In this document: positions 8,765 through 16,590 of the stretch, in pieces
How the letters are laid out: each line of letters opens with the position of its first letter
Position numbering within the stretch: the stretch's first letter is position 1
Assembly: GCA_017399685.1 (NCBI GenBank)
Contig: JAFQBM010000004.1
Coordinates: 1-64,000, forward strand
DNA: 64,000 nt
Origin: Lachnospiraceae bacterium
Lineage (GTDB): Bacteria > Bacillota > Clostridia > Lachnospirales > Lachnospiraceae
Reading direction: 5' to 3'
Translations under genes and position numbers: made by a program
The notes under the pieces: model-generated
Told to the model about the DNA's origin: nothing
Database searches by the model: none
Seen by the model: only the letters and a program-made list of their open reading frames with translations

Positions 8765-10231
8765 ATGAGAGAAATTGCAGTTGGGATAAAGAAGAAAAAA
8801 AGAAAAGTGGTAGCAATAATATTTATTATGGCAGTGATGTTTTCAAACTTTAATATGGTTTTTGCAGCAGATTTTCAAAAAACGAAAAATGTATTCGAAA
8901 CCCAGATGACAGATTCTGCAGAAAGCAGTGAAGAAGAGAAAGAATTGACGCCGGAGGAACAGGTAAATGAAGCAAGAAACGCTCTTACCATTACTTCAGG
9001 TGCAGCTATTTTAATCGATGCTGCTTCAGGGCAGATTTTATATGAAAAAAATGCTTATGATAAGAAATACCCTGCCAGTATCACTAAAGTAATGACTATG
9101 TTGGTGGCTTTGGAACAGGGTGTGGATGTGACGGGAATCGTTACTATGTCAGAGGAAGCTGTGTGGGGATTTGACCGTAATTCGAGTCATATCGCCCTTG
9201 ATGTGGGAGAGCAGATTACAGTAGAGCAATGTATGTACGCTGTGATGCTGGAATCTGCCAATGAAGCTTCTTTAGCCTTGGCAGAACATGTGGGAGGTTC
9301 TATTGATGGTTTCGTTGCAATGATGAATCAAAAAGCGGAGGAATTAGGTTGCCGGAATACGAACTTTGTAAATCCGAATGGCTTGTTTGATGAAAATCAT
9401 TATGTTTGTGCATACGATATGGCACTTATAACAAAAGAAGCAATACAATATGAACTATTTCGAACCATTAGTTCCACCAGTACGTATAAGATACCACCAA
9501 CCAATAAACAGCCGGAAGAAAGAAATTTATGGAATTCCAATAAGATGTTGCGGGCGAATTATGAAGGATACTATTCCTACTTGGAAGGCGGAAAGACAGG
9601 ATATGTGGTAGAATCGAAAAATACTTATGTTGCTTTCGCTAAAAAAGGTGACATAGAACTGATTTGTGTTATTTTAGAGGCAGATGGTGCGAAAATGGCA
9701 TATGCGGAAACCAGAGCATTGTTTGATTTTGGTTTTAATAACTATGATTTTATAGAAGTGGCAAAGGAATTCAGTTTTATCAGTTCCGGTTATACAGATA
9801 CAAGAGACGTGATTGGAAGCTTAACACAAAAACAACTGGCTGAAATTGTGATAGACCGTGAATCCGTAGCTTTGGCTCCCAAAGGATTAAATGCTTCGTA
9901 TTTCCGATATGAAATTATATGTAAAGAAGATTTAGGTTCTGAAACAGAAGAAGTCGAAGATTTATTTCTTCAGGCAAACGGAGAAAATGGAGTACATATT
10001 GGTAATTTAAAAGTTTATTATGAAGAACAGCAACTTTTTGAACTTCCAATCTGGACGAGTGTAAAAGAAGAAACTGCTGTTAATCCGGCAGATTATACCC
10101 CTAAGAAAAAAATAATGATACATACTGTAGTTCGTGTTTTGTTTCTGATAATTTTAATGGGTGGTTGTGCATTTACACTTTCCACCTATGAACAAAGAAA
10201 AATGAAAATTGACAAAAATAACAAATTTTAA
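8765..10231 (+). CDS. D-alanyl-D-alanine carboxypeptidase, DacF-like (paralogue 2)
   Basis: A 488-residue family S11 enzyme with motifs SITK (about residue 105), SAN (about 165) and KTG (about 270). The start at 8765 is preferred over an ATG 48 bp upstream because AGAGGAG at 8752-8758 is well placed. A basic N-terminus and hydrophobic signal segment ending in VFAA indicate export. The C-terminal region carries a PBP5-like beta domain and then a true transmembrane helix (near residues 455-475) with a short basic tail, so it is anchored at both ends or at the C-terminus after cleavage. It is longer than paralogue 1 because of an acidic, Glu-rich stretch after the signal segment. Confidence 0.9.
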   Translation: MREIAVGIKKKKRKVVAIIFIMAVMFSNFNMVFAADFQKTKNVFETQMTDSAESSEEEKELTPEEQVNEARNALTITSGAAILIDAASGQILYEKNAYDKKYPASITKVMTMLVALEQGVDVTGIVTMSEEAVWGFDRNSSHIALDVGEQITVEQCMYAVMLESANEASLALAEHVGGSIDGFVAMMNQKAEELGCRNTNFVNPNGLFDENHYVCAYDMALITKEAIQYELFRTISSTSTYKIPPTNKQPEERNLWNSNKMLRANYEGYYSYLEGGKTGYVVESKNTYVAFAKKGDIELICVILEADGAKMAYAETRALFDFGFNNYDFIEVAKEFSFISSGYTDTRDVIGSLTQKQLAEIVIDRESVALAPKGLNASYFRYEIICKEDLGSETEEVEDLFLQANGENGVHIGNLKVYYEEQQLFELPIWTSVKEETAVNPADYTPKKKIMIHTVVRVLFLIILMGGCAFTLSTYEQRKMKIDKNNKF

Positions 10232-10239
10232 ATCGAGTA

Positions 10240-10268
10240 TTGACACAAAATTGTAATAATGATAAAAT
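10240..10268 (+). promoter_or_regulatory. Strong sigma-A promoter for the coiled-coil gene
   Basis: TTGACA at 10240-10245 and TAAAAT at 10263-10268, spacer exactly 17 bp. It lies inside the 5' extension of the open frame of the next gene, which supports a downstream start for that gene. Confidence 0.7.
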
Positions 10269-10321
10269 ATAGTTGTTTCGTGATTAGAGGAGGCTTGCAT
10301 TATCAGAAAGGGGATCTGACT

Positions 10322-10789
10322 ATGTTAGACGCAAAAGATTTAGAATTACTTCGTAATATGATGGGGGAGGTAGTGGAGGAAAAGGTTAATCCGAGGTTCG
10401 AAGCCATCGACCGAAGATTTGAAGCCGTCGACCGAAGATTTGAAGCCATCGACCAAGGATTTGAGACAATGGATCAAAAATTCCAGGCATTGGAAGAAAA
10501 GATGGATCGAAGATTTGAAGAATTCGAAGAAAAGGTAGACCGAAGGTTCGAAGAATTCGAAGAGAAGATGGAAAAGAGAATTCACGAAAGTGAAAATGCG
10601 ATACTTAGTGAATTGGACAGAGTACAAAAACATCTTGAAGAAAGAATTGATAAGGTTCAGGCGAATGTAGATGAATTGAATCAGTATTATCGGATTACAA
10701 AGCTGGAAAATGATAATACAACGTTGCTTTTGAGATGGGTAGACACATTAGCAAAACGGGTGGATGCACTGGAAACCAAAATAGCTTAA
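10322..10789 (+). CDS. Heptad-repeat coiled-coil protein
   Basis: A 155-residue protein dominated by a coiled coil. From about residue 25 it carries near-exact 7-residue repeats of the type RFEAIDR, seen about four times, then longer KMDRRFEEFEE-type repeats. At DNA level these are short tandem repeats at about 10395-10570. A second Leu-rich segment at the C-terminus could form another coil. There is no signal peptide or membrane helix. The start at 10322 follows AAAGGGGAT; the upstream frame overlaps the promoter. Similar small proteins of unknown function occur widely in Firmicutes and are often annotated only as hypothetical. I assign no function. Confidence 0.8.
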   Translation: MLDAKDLELLRNMMGEVVEEKVNPRFEAIDRRFEAVDRRFEAIDQGFETMDQKFQALEEKMDRRFEEFEEKVDRRFEEFEEKMEKRIHESENAILSELDRVQKHLEERIDKVQANVDELNQYYRITKLENDNTTLLLRWVDTLAKRVDALETKIA

Positions 10790-10869
10790 AATGTTTTGTT
10801 GTAAACATCAATTTCGGATATAAAAACTAGAAATAAAATTAAATATTCGGTTGTTTTTGATTAATTTAT

Positions 10870-10899
10870 AAGCCTTAGTAGTGATACTAGGGCTTTTTT
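10870..10899 (+). terminator. Rho-independent terminator after the coiled-coil gene
   Basis: Stem AAGCCTTAGTA / TACTAGGGCTT around a GTGA loop, followed by a run of T. One G-U pair in an 11-bp stem. Confidence 0.85.
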
Positions 10900-10994
10900 G
10901 TAACTGTGAGGTTTGACTTTTCATTTGGGGACGATAATTATGGGGAAGTTATTAAAATATGCTCAAAAACTCATCTATAATTAAATTCTTTTTG

Positions 10995-11023
10995 TTGAAA
11001 AATTCTTAAATTTGTAGTAAAAT
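10995..11023 (+). promoter_or_regulatory. Promoter of the HD-GYP / surface-assembly cluster
   Basis: TTGAAA at 10995-11000 and TAAAAT at 11018-11023, 17-bp spacer, 38 bp before the start codon at 11061. With the terminator at 10870 this marks the left end of the transcription unit. Confidence 0.65.
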
Positions 11024-11060
11024 TATAAAAAGTATTTTGCGATGAATAGAGGTGTATCAG

Positions 11061-11702
11061 ATGTTTACGAATGATAGGTCGAAGATAGAAAGTTCCAGGA
11101 CAGGCTACTTTCCTACTATAAATAGTATATACAGCATGATACCGAGAGAAACACGCTTACATATGGAACGAGTAGGAAAATACTCAGAGACGATATTTCG
11201 TTTTCTGCTTCGAGTAAATCCTGCTATGATTGAAAGTGAAATGATGTTAGGGAGCATGGATGATGCGGAATTGTTGTTCCGATATCACGATATTGGAAGA
11301 TTTTTTATTCCTGTTTCCATACTAAATAAAGTAGAACGATTGACGGATGAGGAATTTCAGATTATCAGAGATCATGCCATGAATGCGATTCCTGCTATTG
11401 AAAGTATTTATAAAAAACCTTTTTCGGATGAAAGCATGATGGAATGGATGAATATTGCGGTATACCATCACGAACGCTGGGATGGAACGGGATATCCGGA
11501 AGGAAAGAAGGAAAAGGAGATTCCGTTAAGTGCCAGAATCTGCGCGATTGCGGATACCTATGATGGTATTACCAGCTGGAAACCATATAAGAAACAACAG
11601 ACAACAAGGGAAGAGGCCATAAATATTATAAGAAAGGAATCTGGAAAACAGTTTGACCCTTATCTGGTAGATGTTTTCCGTGCCTGTGCAATCGAACTAT
11701 AG
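11061..11702 (+). CDS. HD-GYP domain phosphodiesterase (putative c-di-GMP hydrolase)
   Basis: A 213-residue stand-alone HD-GYP protein without a receiver or membrane sensor. Catalytic motifs are present in order: RLHMERVGKYS, YHDIGR, the DHAMNAIPAIE histidine, YHHERWDGTGYPEG (the HHE/GYP signature) and ADTYDGIT. The Lys normally seen in HDIGK is Arg here, a mild change. Such enzymes cleave c-di-GMP or related cyclic dinucleotides. The start at 11061 has AGAGGTG 6 bp upstream. It is the first gene after the promoter and lies 20 bp before the surface-protein genes, so it is probably cotranscribed and may tune their assembly through c-di-GMP. Confidence 0.85.
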   Translation: MFTNDRSKIESSRTGYFPTINSIYSMIPRETRLHMERVGKYSETIFRFLLRVNPAMIESEMMLGSMDDAELLFRYHDIGRFFIPVSILNKVERLTDEEFQIIRDHAMNAIPAIESIYKKPFSDESMMEWMNIAVYHHERWDGTGYPEGKKEKEIPLSARICAIADTYDGITSWKPYKKQQTTREEAINIIRKESGKQFDPYLVDVFRACAIEL

Positions 11703-11722
11703 GATAAATTAGGAGTGAAGAC

Positions 11723-12640
11723 ATGTTAGGCAAAAAACGTAAGCCGAAAATGAAAACGGAACCGGGACATGTCGCAGAAAAATTACCAAAACGAAGTTTT
11801 ATAAGTAGGTTTGACTTATTAAATCGGTTTCGACACTGGTTTTTAGGTGGTATCAGTTTAACGAGAAGCCTTTTCCGAGTGGCGGCAGCCTGGCAGGGAG
11901 TATTGATTATTTGTACCATACTTGCTATTTTGTTTATTTTATCTGCATATTATACCGGAGCCGGAGAATTTGTTATTAGCTTGGACAGTGAAATGTCAAG
12001 GGATGGATTTTATCTTTCCAATACGAATAATTTTGACGAAAGAATGATTTGTATTAACGGGGTAGCAGTAGCCAGTGCAGATAATATCAGCATTTATGAT
12101 ATTGCCAGAGATGTAAAAGATGTGGATGGAATGCACAATGGTACAAACTATGTAGCGCAGACCTTCTATCTCACCAATGAAACGGGAGAAACGAAAGATT
12201 ATCATTATACTCTGAACATTCGTCAGTCAGCGAAAAATGCAGATAAAGCCATGTGGATTATGGTTTATTACAATGGAAAGCAGACTGTATATGCTATGGA
12301 AGGTACAGATGGGGAACCGGAAGTACAGTATTCTATTTTTCCGTTCCCATTTGAAGAAGATGCTGAGAATCCTGAATTATATACAAAAATAACAGGAGAC
12401 CTTTCAGAGTTGAGTGGTACTGGATTGGCGGATGCTGGTGGTATAAATTCAGCATATAAATTAACTACAAAACCATTTCTTTCTCAAACAGTGGTATGCA
12501 ATGGAATCCGTGAGGAAATTGCAAATGGAGAAGTGGACAAGTATACGGTAGTTATTTGGTATGAAGGAGAGGATCCAGAGTGTGTAGATGACATTTTAGG
12601 TGGCTGGGTTGAACTTTATATGACGTTCAGCTATCAATAG
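11723..12640 (+). CDS. Exported surface/fibre-type protein 1 of the SipW cluster
   Basis: A 305-residue protein with a long basic cytoplasmic N-terminus (~60 residues), one transmembrane or signal helix (about residues 57-76) and a beta-rich extracellular domain. The C-terminal part contains VVIWYEGEDPEC and ends in LYMTFSYQ, matching the W-x-EG-x-D-x-[DE]-C pattern of the next two proteins, so these are relatives. The signal segment lacks a clean FAW motif and its N-terminal arm is unusually long, so it may stay membrane-anchored as a base subunit. AGGAGTGAAG precedes the ATG. I do not recognise a named family. Confidence 0.7.
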   Translation: MLGKKRKPKMKTEPGHVAEKLPKRSFISRFDLLNRFRHWFLGGISLTRSLFRVAAAWQGVLIICTILAILFILSAYYTGAGEFVISLDSEMSRDGFYLSNTNNFDERMICINGVAVASADNISIYDIARDVKDVDGMHNGTNYVAQTFYLTNETGETKDYHYTLNIRQSAKNADKAMWIMVYYNGKQTVYAMEGTDGEPEVQYSIFPFPFEEDAENPELYTKITGDLSELSGTGLADAGGINSAYKLTTKPFLSQTVVCNGIREEIANGEVDKYTVVIWYEGEDPECVDDILGGWVELYMTFSYQ

Positions 12641-12680
12641 TATAAAATATATTTTATTAAATATAGATGGGAGGATGTCC

Positions 12681-13553
12681 ATGAAGAAAAAAAGTAAGAA
12701 ACATGCAGTTTTTCGATATATTCGAAAAAATCTCACCGTTATTTTATTAATTATGATGGTACTTATTACAGTAGGAACGTTTGCATGGTTTTCAGTAAGT
12801 AACAGTCCCAGAGTACAGAACTTAGCTTTGGTGGCAGATCATGCAGGAAACTTACAAATTGCAGACGATTTGGGAACCGGTCCGGGTACATATGGTGATG
12901 TATTAGACCTTGCTACCGCAGAAGGTGCTGATTATATGGAATCAGTAAGATTAAGCCCGGTGACTACGACAGATGGTGCTACTTTTTACGCACCGAACTA
13001 TGATTCTGCTAATACAGTAAGTTCCGTAACGGAGATTACAGACCATAGTGAATTAATCAACACATACATTTATGAAAAATCATTTTATTTAAAAGCGAGT
13101 AGTGGAGATGGTTCAACGGGAAGCGGAACTTCATATGAAGTAGCATTAGTAGGACCGGGAAATGGTGTTGATATTGGTTCATATATTTTACGAGATGGAA
13201 CAGATGGTAGTGACACAGCAGCTTATGCGGTGCGAATCAGTTTCACAGTAAATGGAAATACATATATATATGAACCGAATTGTGAAGTACATAATACGGA
13301 TACGGATACAGCTACACATGCTGTAGACAGTACATATGGTAAATATTCTGCATTTCAGCAAAATTCCAGTGGAGTATTCCTGGATCCTGGAACAGGAAAT
13401 TCAAAAGTGTTATTTACCATTCAAGAAAACGTAGATACGAAAGTAACTATGAGAGTCTGGCTGGAGGGAACTGATGATGACTGTGCAAATTCAGTCGGTG
13501 CAACTATGATAAAAGGGCAGATTCAATTTATATCAAACGAAGTAACAAATTAA
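12681..13553 (+). CDS. Exported fibre-type protein 2, SipW-class signal segment
   Basis: A 290-residue protein. A Lys/Arg-rich N-terminus leads to a hydrophobic helix ending in VGTFAWFSVS, resembling the signal class recognised by SipW peptidases in TasA/camelysin-type proteins (consensus like T-[FY]-A-[FYW]-F). The mature part is Thr/Ser/Gly/Asp-rich and beta-like. It ends with a domain containing MRVWLEGTDDDC and GQIQFIS, shared with the gene at 13698. The start at 12681 is chosen because GGGAGG lies 6 bp upstream; the in-frame ATG at 12675 directly abuts that site. Likely an extracellular filament subunit (inference). Confidence 0.75.
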   Translation: MKKKSKKHAVFRYIRKNLTVILLIMMVLITVGTFAWFSVSNSPRVQNLALVADHAGNLQIADDLGTGPGTYGDVLDLATAEGADYMESVRLSPVTTTDGATFYAPNYDSANTVSSVTEITDHSELINTYIYEKSFYLKASSGDGSTGSGTSYEVALVGPGNGVDIGSYILRDGTDGSDTAAYAVRISFTVNGNTYIYEPNCEVHNTDTDTATHAVDSTYGKYSAFQQNSSGVFLDPGTGNSKVLFTIQENVDTKVTMRVWLEGTDDDCANSVGATMIKGQIQFISNEVTN

Positions 13554-13697
13554 AAGAAGGTTTTTTATCTTAATTGATTGGATATTGTGAAACATCTAAA
13601 TATTTAATGGCAATGAAACTGTTTAAAGTATAATCTGACATAGATTAAATTGGACAGTACATCATAAAACAAATAAAAAAGAAATGGGGTAATACAT

Positions 13698-14672
13698 ATG
13701 AATAATCAAGAAATTAATTCAAAAGCAACAAAAAAGACAAGAAGAAAATCAAAAAGAACCATTCAACAAATTAAACTGGCAGTTATTATGGTTATGGTAA
13801 GTGTGCTGGTATTGTCTGCATCGACATTTGCATGGTATAAGTTAAACAATACTGCCAAAATTCAAAGTATGCAATTTAAGGCAGACACACTTGGAAATTT
13901 GCAATTAAGTTGGGAAAAAGAGGGAACGTACACAAACTACTTGGATTTAGCTGCTGGTGATACTACTGGTAATAGAATATTGTTACCAGCAACAGCTGTG
14001 ACTACCACTGGTAGTGGTATAGAATTTTATTCACCAGAGTATAATGAAGATGGAGATGTAGTTACTAAAGTAAATGTATTGGACGAAGCAGATACTACAA
14101 ATTTCCCTAAATATGTGTATAAAAAAGTGTTTTATGTTAAATCAGGAGATACACCATCTTCCAATACTTATGAATTGATGTTGAATACTGGTGATATAGC
14201 AGGAGAAACTGGTACATTTTTTAAACAAAAATTAGATGCCGATGAGCAAAGTGATGGATATGTTGCAGCAAATGCAGTAAGAATTGCTTTTAAATTTGGT
14301 GAAGGTGCAGATTTTCCAGTTAATGTTGCTAACAATCCTGTTTCAGTGTATGAGCCATATAATACAGGAAATACGAATCTAGGTACAAGTGCAGATAAAA
14401 CAGCAGTAGATACAACGAGTTATGGTCCACAACAATATGTAGATGTAACGATTAAACAAAAAGATGATGGAACATTTGATGATCATTTTTTGTGTAGATT
14501 TACTGAAGGTAACCCTGTAGAAGTTACAATGTATGTATGGATTGAAGGAAATGATGATGATTGTGAAAATGAAATTGCCTTAGATGATATTATGGGACAA
14601 ATTCAATTTATTGCGGAACCTATTGTGGAAACAACAACAGAAGATGCTAATTCGCAAGAACAAAATCCATAA
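13698..14672 (+). CDS. Exported fibre-type protein 3, paralogue of protein 2
   Basis: A 324-residue protein that follows its paralogue by 144 bp. The layout is the same: Lys/Arg-rich start, hydrophobic helix ending in ASTFAWYKLNN, then residues such as LGNLQLSW and GTYTNYLDLA that align with LGNLQ/GTYGDVLDLA in protein 2. Near the end MYVWIEGNDDDC and GQIQFIAE match MRVWLEGTDDDC and GQIQFIS. The C-terminal tail is Thr/Glu/Gln-rich and has no LPxTG motif. The pair looks like two filament or pilin-like subunits made by duplication. Specific function unknown. Confidence 0.75.
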   Translation: MNNQEINSKATKKTRRKSKRTIQQIKLAVIMVMVSVLVLSASTFAWYKLNNTAKIQSMQFKADTLGNLQLSWEKEGTYTNYLDLAAGDTTGNRILLPATAVTTTGSGIEFYSPEYNEDGDVVTKVNVLDEADTTNFPKYVYKKVFYVKSGDTPSSNTYELMLNTGDIAGETGTFFKQKLDADEQSDGYVAANAVRIAFKFGEGADFPVNVANNPVSVYEPYNTGNTNLGTSADKTAVDTTSYGPQQYVDVTIKQKDDGTFDDHFLCRFTEGNPVEVTMYVWIEGNDDDCENEIALDDIMGQIQFIAEPIVETTTEDANSQEQNP

Positions 14673-14713
14673 GTAAAAAATAATTTATTCTATAATAAGT
14701 TATACAAAACAAT

Positions 14714-14758
14714 TTATGTCCGGCTATTAGCGGTTACTGAGCTATAGCACGGGCATAA
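14714..14758 (+). promoter_or_regulatory. Long stem-loop in the leader of the AAA+ gene
   Basis: Within the 173-bp gap before 14846 a 45-nt hairpin can be drawn. TATGTCCG pairs with CGGGCATA (one G-U), then after a single bulged A, GCTAT pairs with ATAGC, and AGC with GCT closes a 9-nt loop. A second small hairpin, TGTCA-CTA-TGACA, follows at 14760-14772. There is no T tract, so it is not an ordinary terminator. I could not match it to a riboswitch class I know. It may be a cis-acting RNA or an mRNA-processing site. Confidence 0.5.
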
Positions 14759-14845
14759 TTGTCACTATGACATTGGAAATAAAACCTTCAGAATCAAGTC
14801 ACTAAGTCACGATGATGTTAGGAATAAGATAGACGAGGTAACGAT

Positions 14846-16546
14846 ATGAATGCATATTTTTATTATTTTTACAATTTCATGAGGTCTATTTTTGACCACT
14901 TATACAATGTTGTGATAGCGATAAAGGACTGTATCCTCGGAATTTTAGATATCCAGTTTTACCAAAATCTATTCAATTCCTATTACGCTGATTTATCACC
15001 ATTAGGCTGGATAGCATACATCATTACACATATACTGATATACATATTAATCGGGCTCATTGTTTATCTGATTTGGAAAGGGATAAAAATACTTTTCTCC
15101 TTTAAAGTGGATGTTGTAAAATACGAACGGATGAAAGATGAAATTGTCACTTTAAAAAGAGAAGTTATGAAAGCCAATTACGAAAAAGATAAAATTCTAG
15201 CCATGAGAATTTCAGAATTAGGAATGGAAGTACATGAAGAACTGTTAACAGTAGGTTTGGATGGTATTCCAAGTGAAATAGAAGGAAATACCAATACTGA
15301 GGAAAAGACAGAGCTGGAAGTTGCAAGTACTATAGAATCCGCAGAACATGCAGACAGTCCGGAAACATCACAATTTGAAGCAACAACAGAAACAGCAGAG
15401 ACGAAAGAAGTTTACGATGAGAAGAAAGTAAAAAAAATCAAAGCAGGAGAATTAAGATTCCCAAGACTTTCCAGCGTAGACCGTGTGTATTTAGCGGCAG
15501 ATTATGTTGCACCGGATTATAATAAAACCATAACATTGGAAGAAGTTTGTATTAATTTCCGCAACTTTGCAGCTTCTAAACTGCATTTATACTATGATTT
15601 GGAAGTCATCAAACAGACCTTTGCTGTATTCGGTTCTGCGAAAATGTTGATTTTACAAGGTATTTCAGGTACTGGTAAAACTTCTTTACCATATGCTTTA
15701 GGTCAATATTTGCAAAATCCAAGTTTAATCTGTTCCGTACAGCCTTCTTGGAGAGACCGTACCGAACTATTTGGATATTATAATGACTTTACAAAGAAAT
15801 ATACAGAAACGGACTTCTTAAAGACTATTTATGAAGCACAGTACTATGATGATATGAAACTCATCATTCTGGATGAAATGAATATCGCCCGTGTGGAATA
15901 CTATTTTGCAGAAATGCTTTCTATTTTGGAATTACCAAGAGAAGATGAACGTTTTGTAACAGTGGTATCTTCCGAAGCAGACAATGATCCGGAAAAGATG
16001 ATAGAGGGTAAAGTCTGGATTCCATCCAATGTATGGTATGTAGGAACCATCAATAACGATGATTCTACCTTCGCGGTATCCGATAAGGTATACGACCGTG
16101 CCATTCCGATTGATTTAGATGCAAGAGCAGAAATGTTTGAAGCACCAGAAACAGACCCGATTCGCTTAAGCTTTACCCATATGGTGGAAATGTACGAAGA
16201 AGCAAAACAAAAATATCCGATTTCAGAAAATTATTTGCTGGAATTAGATAAATTAGACCAATACTTAATCGAGCATTTCCGATTAACTTTTGGTAACCGT
16301 ATTTTAAGACAGATGAAAGAATTTGTCCCTTGTTATATTGCCTGTGGCGGCACAGAACTTGGAGGCATTGACTTTATGTTTGCAAAGAAGATTTTAAGAA
16401 AATTTGAGTCTCTTGGACTTGGATTTATCAGGGATGAATTAGATGGATTAATTATCTATCTTAACAATGCATTTGGAGAAGAAAATTTCCAAATCAGTAA
16501 AGAGTACTTACTTCGTCTGAAGAAGATGAGTGGCTCGATGGGCTAG
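14846..16546 (+). CDS. Membrane-tethered AAA+ ATPase, McrB/MoxR type
   Basis: A 566-residue protein. Residues ~45-85 hold one or two transmembrane helices, then a short coiled coil (~90-120), an acidic Thr/Glu-rich linker (~145-195), and a C-terminal AAA+ domain. Walker A is GISGTGKTS (about 272-280), Walker B is LIILDEMNIAR (about 339-349) and sensor 1 is VGTINNDDS (about 399). The DEMNIARVEYYFAEML pattern and the sensor resemble McrB and MoxR-type dynein-related ATPases. Unlike McrB it has a membrane anchor and no methyl-DNA-binding domain, and no McrC nuclease follows. The next gene is DUF2357-like, a domain often paired with such ATPases. Probably an assembly or remodelling motor at the membrane for this surface cluster (inference). 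Confidence 0.8.
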   Translation: MNAYFYYFYNFMRSIFDHLYNVVIAIKDCILGILDIQFYQNLFNSYYADLSPLGWIAYIITHILIYILIGLIVYLIWKGIKILFSFKVDVVKYERMKDEIVTLKREVMKANYEKDKILAMRISELGMEVHEELLTVGLDGIPSEIEGNTNTEEKTELEVASTIESAEHADSPETSQFEATTETAETKEVYDEKKVKKIKAGELRFPRLSSVDRVYLAADYVAPDYNKTITLEEVCINFRNFAASKLHLYYDLEVIKQTFAVFGSAKMLILQGISGTGKTSLPYALGQYLQNPSLICSVQPSWRDRTELFGYYNDFTKKYTETDFLKTIYEAQYYDDMKLIILDEMNIARVEYYFAEMLSILELPREDERFVTVVSSEADNDPEKMIEGKVWIPSNVWYVGTINNDDSTFAVSDKVYDRAIPIDLDARAEMFEAPETDPIRLSFTHMVEMYEEAKQKYPISENYLLELDKLDQYLIEHFRLTFGNRILRQMKEFVPCYIACGGTELGGIDFMFAKKILRKFESLGLGFIRDELDGLIIYLNNAFGEENFQISKEYLLRLKKMSGSMG

Positions 16547-16590
16547 TAAAAAGGGCAAAAATTAATATGATGAGAAAGGAGGAAGGGAAG

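Noticed and set aside
10259-10321. Upstream extension of the coiled-coil reading frame
   Set aside because: It overlaps the predicted -10 element and would place the start before the likely transcription start; the ATG at 10322 has a proper site.
14673-14845. c-di-GMP riboswitch in the cluster leader
   Set aside because: The conserved GEMM core segments (such as the ACGCAAAGC strand) are absent, so I report only an unclassified structured leader.
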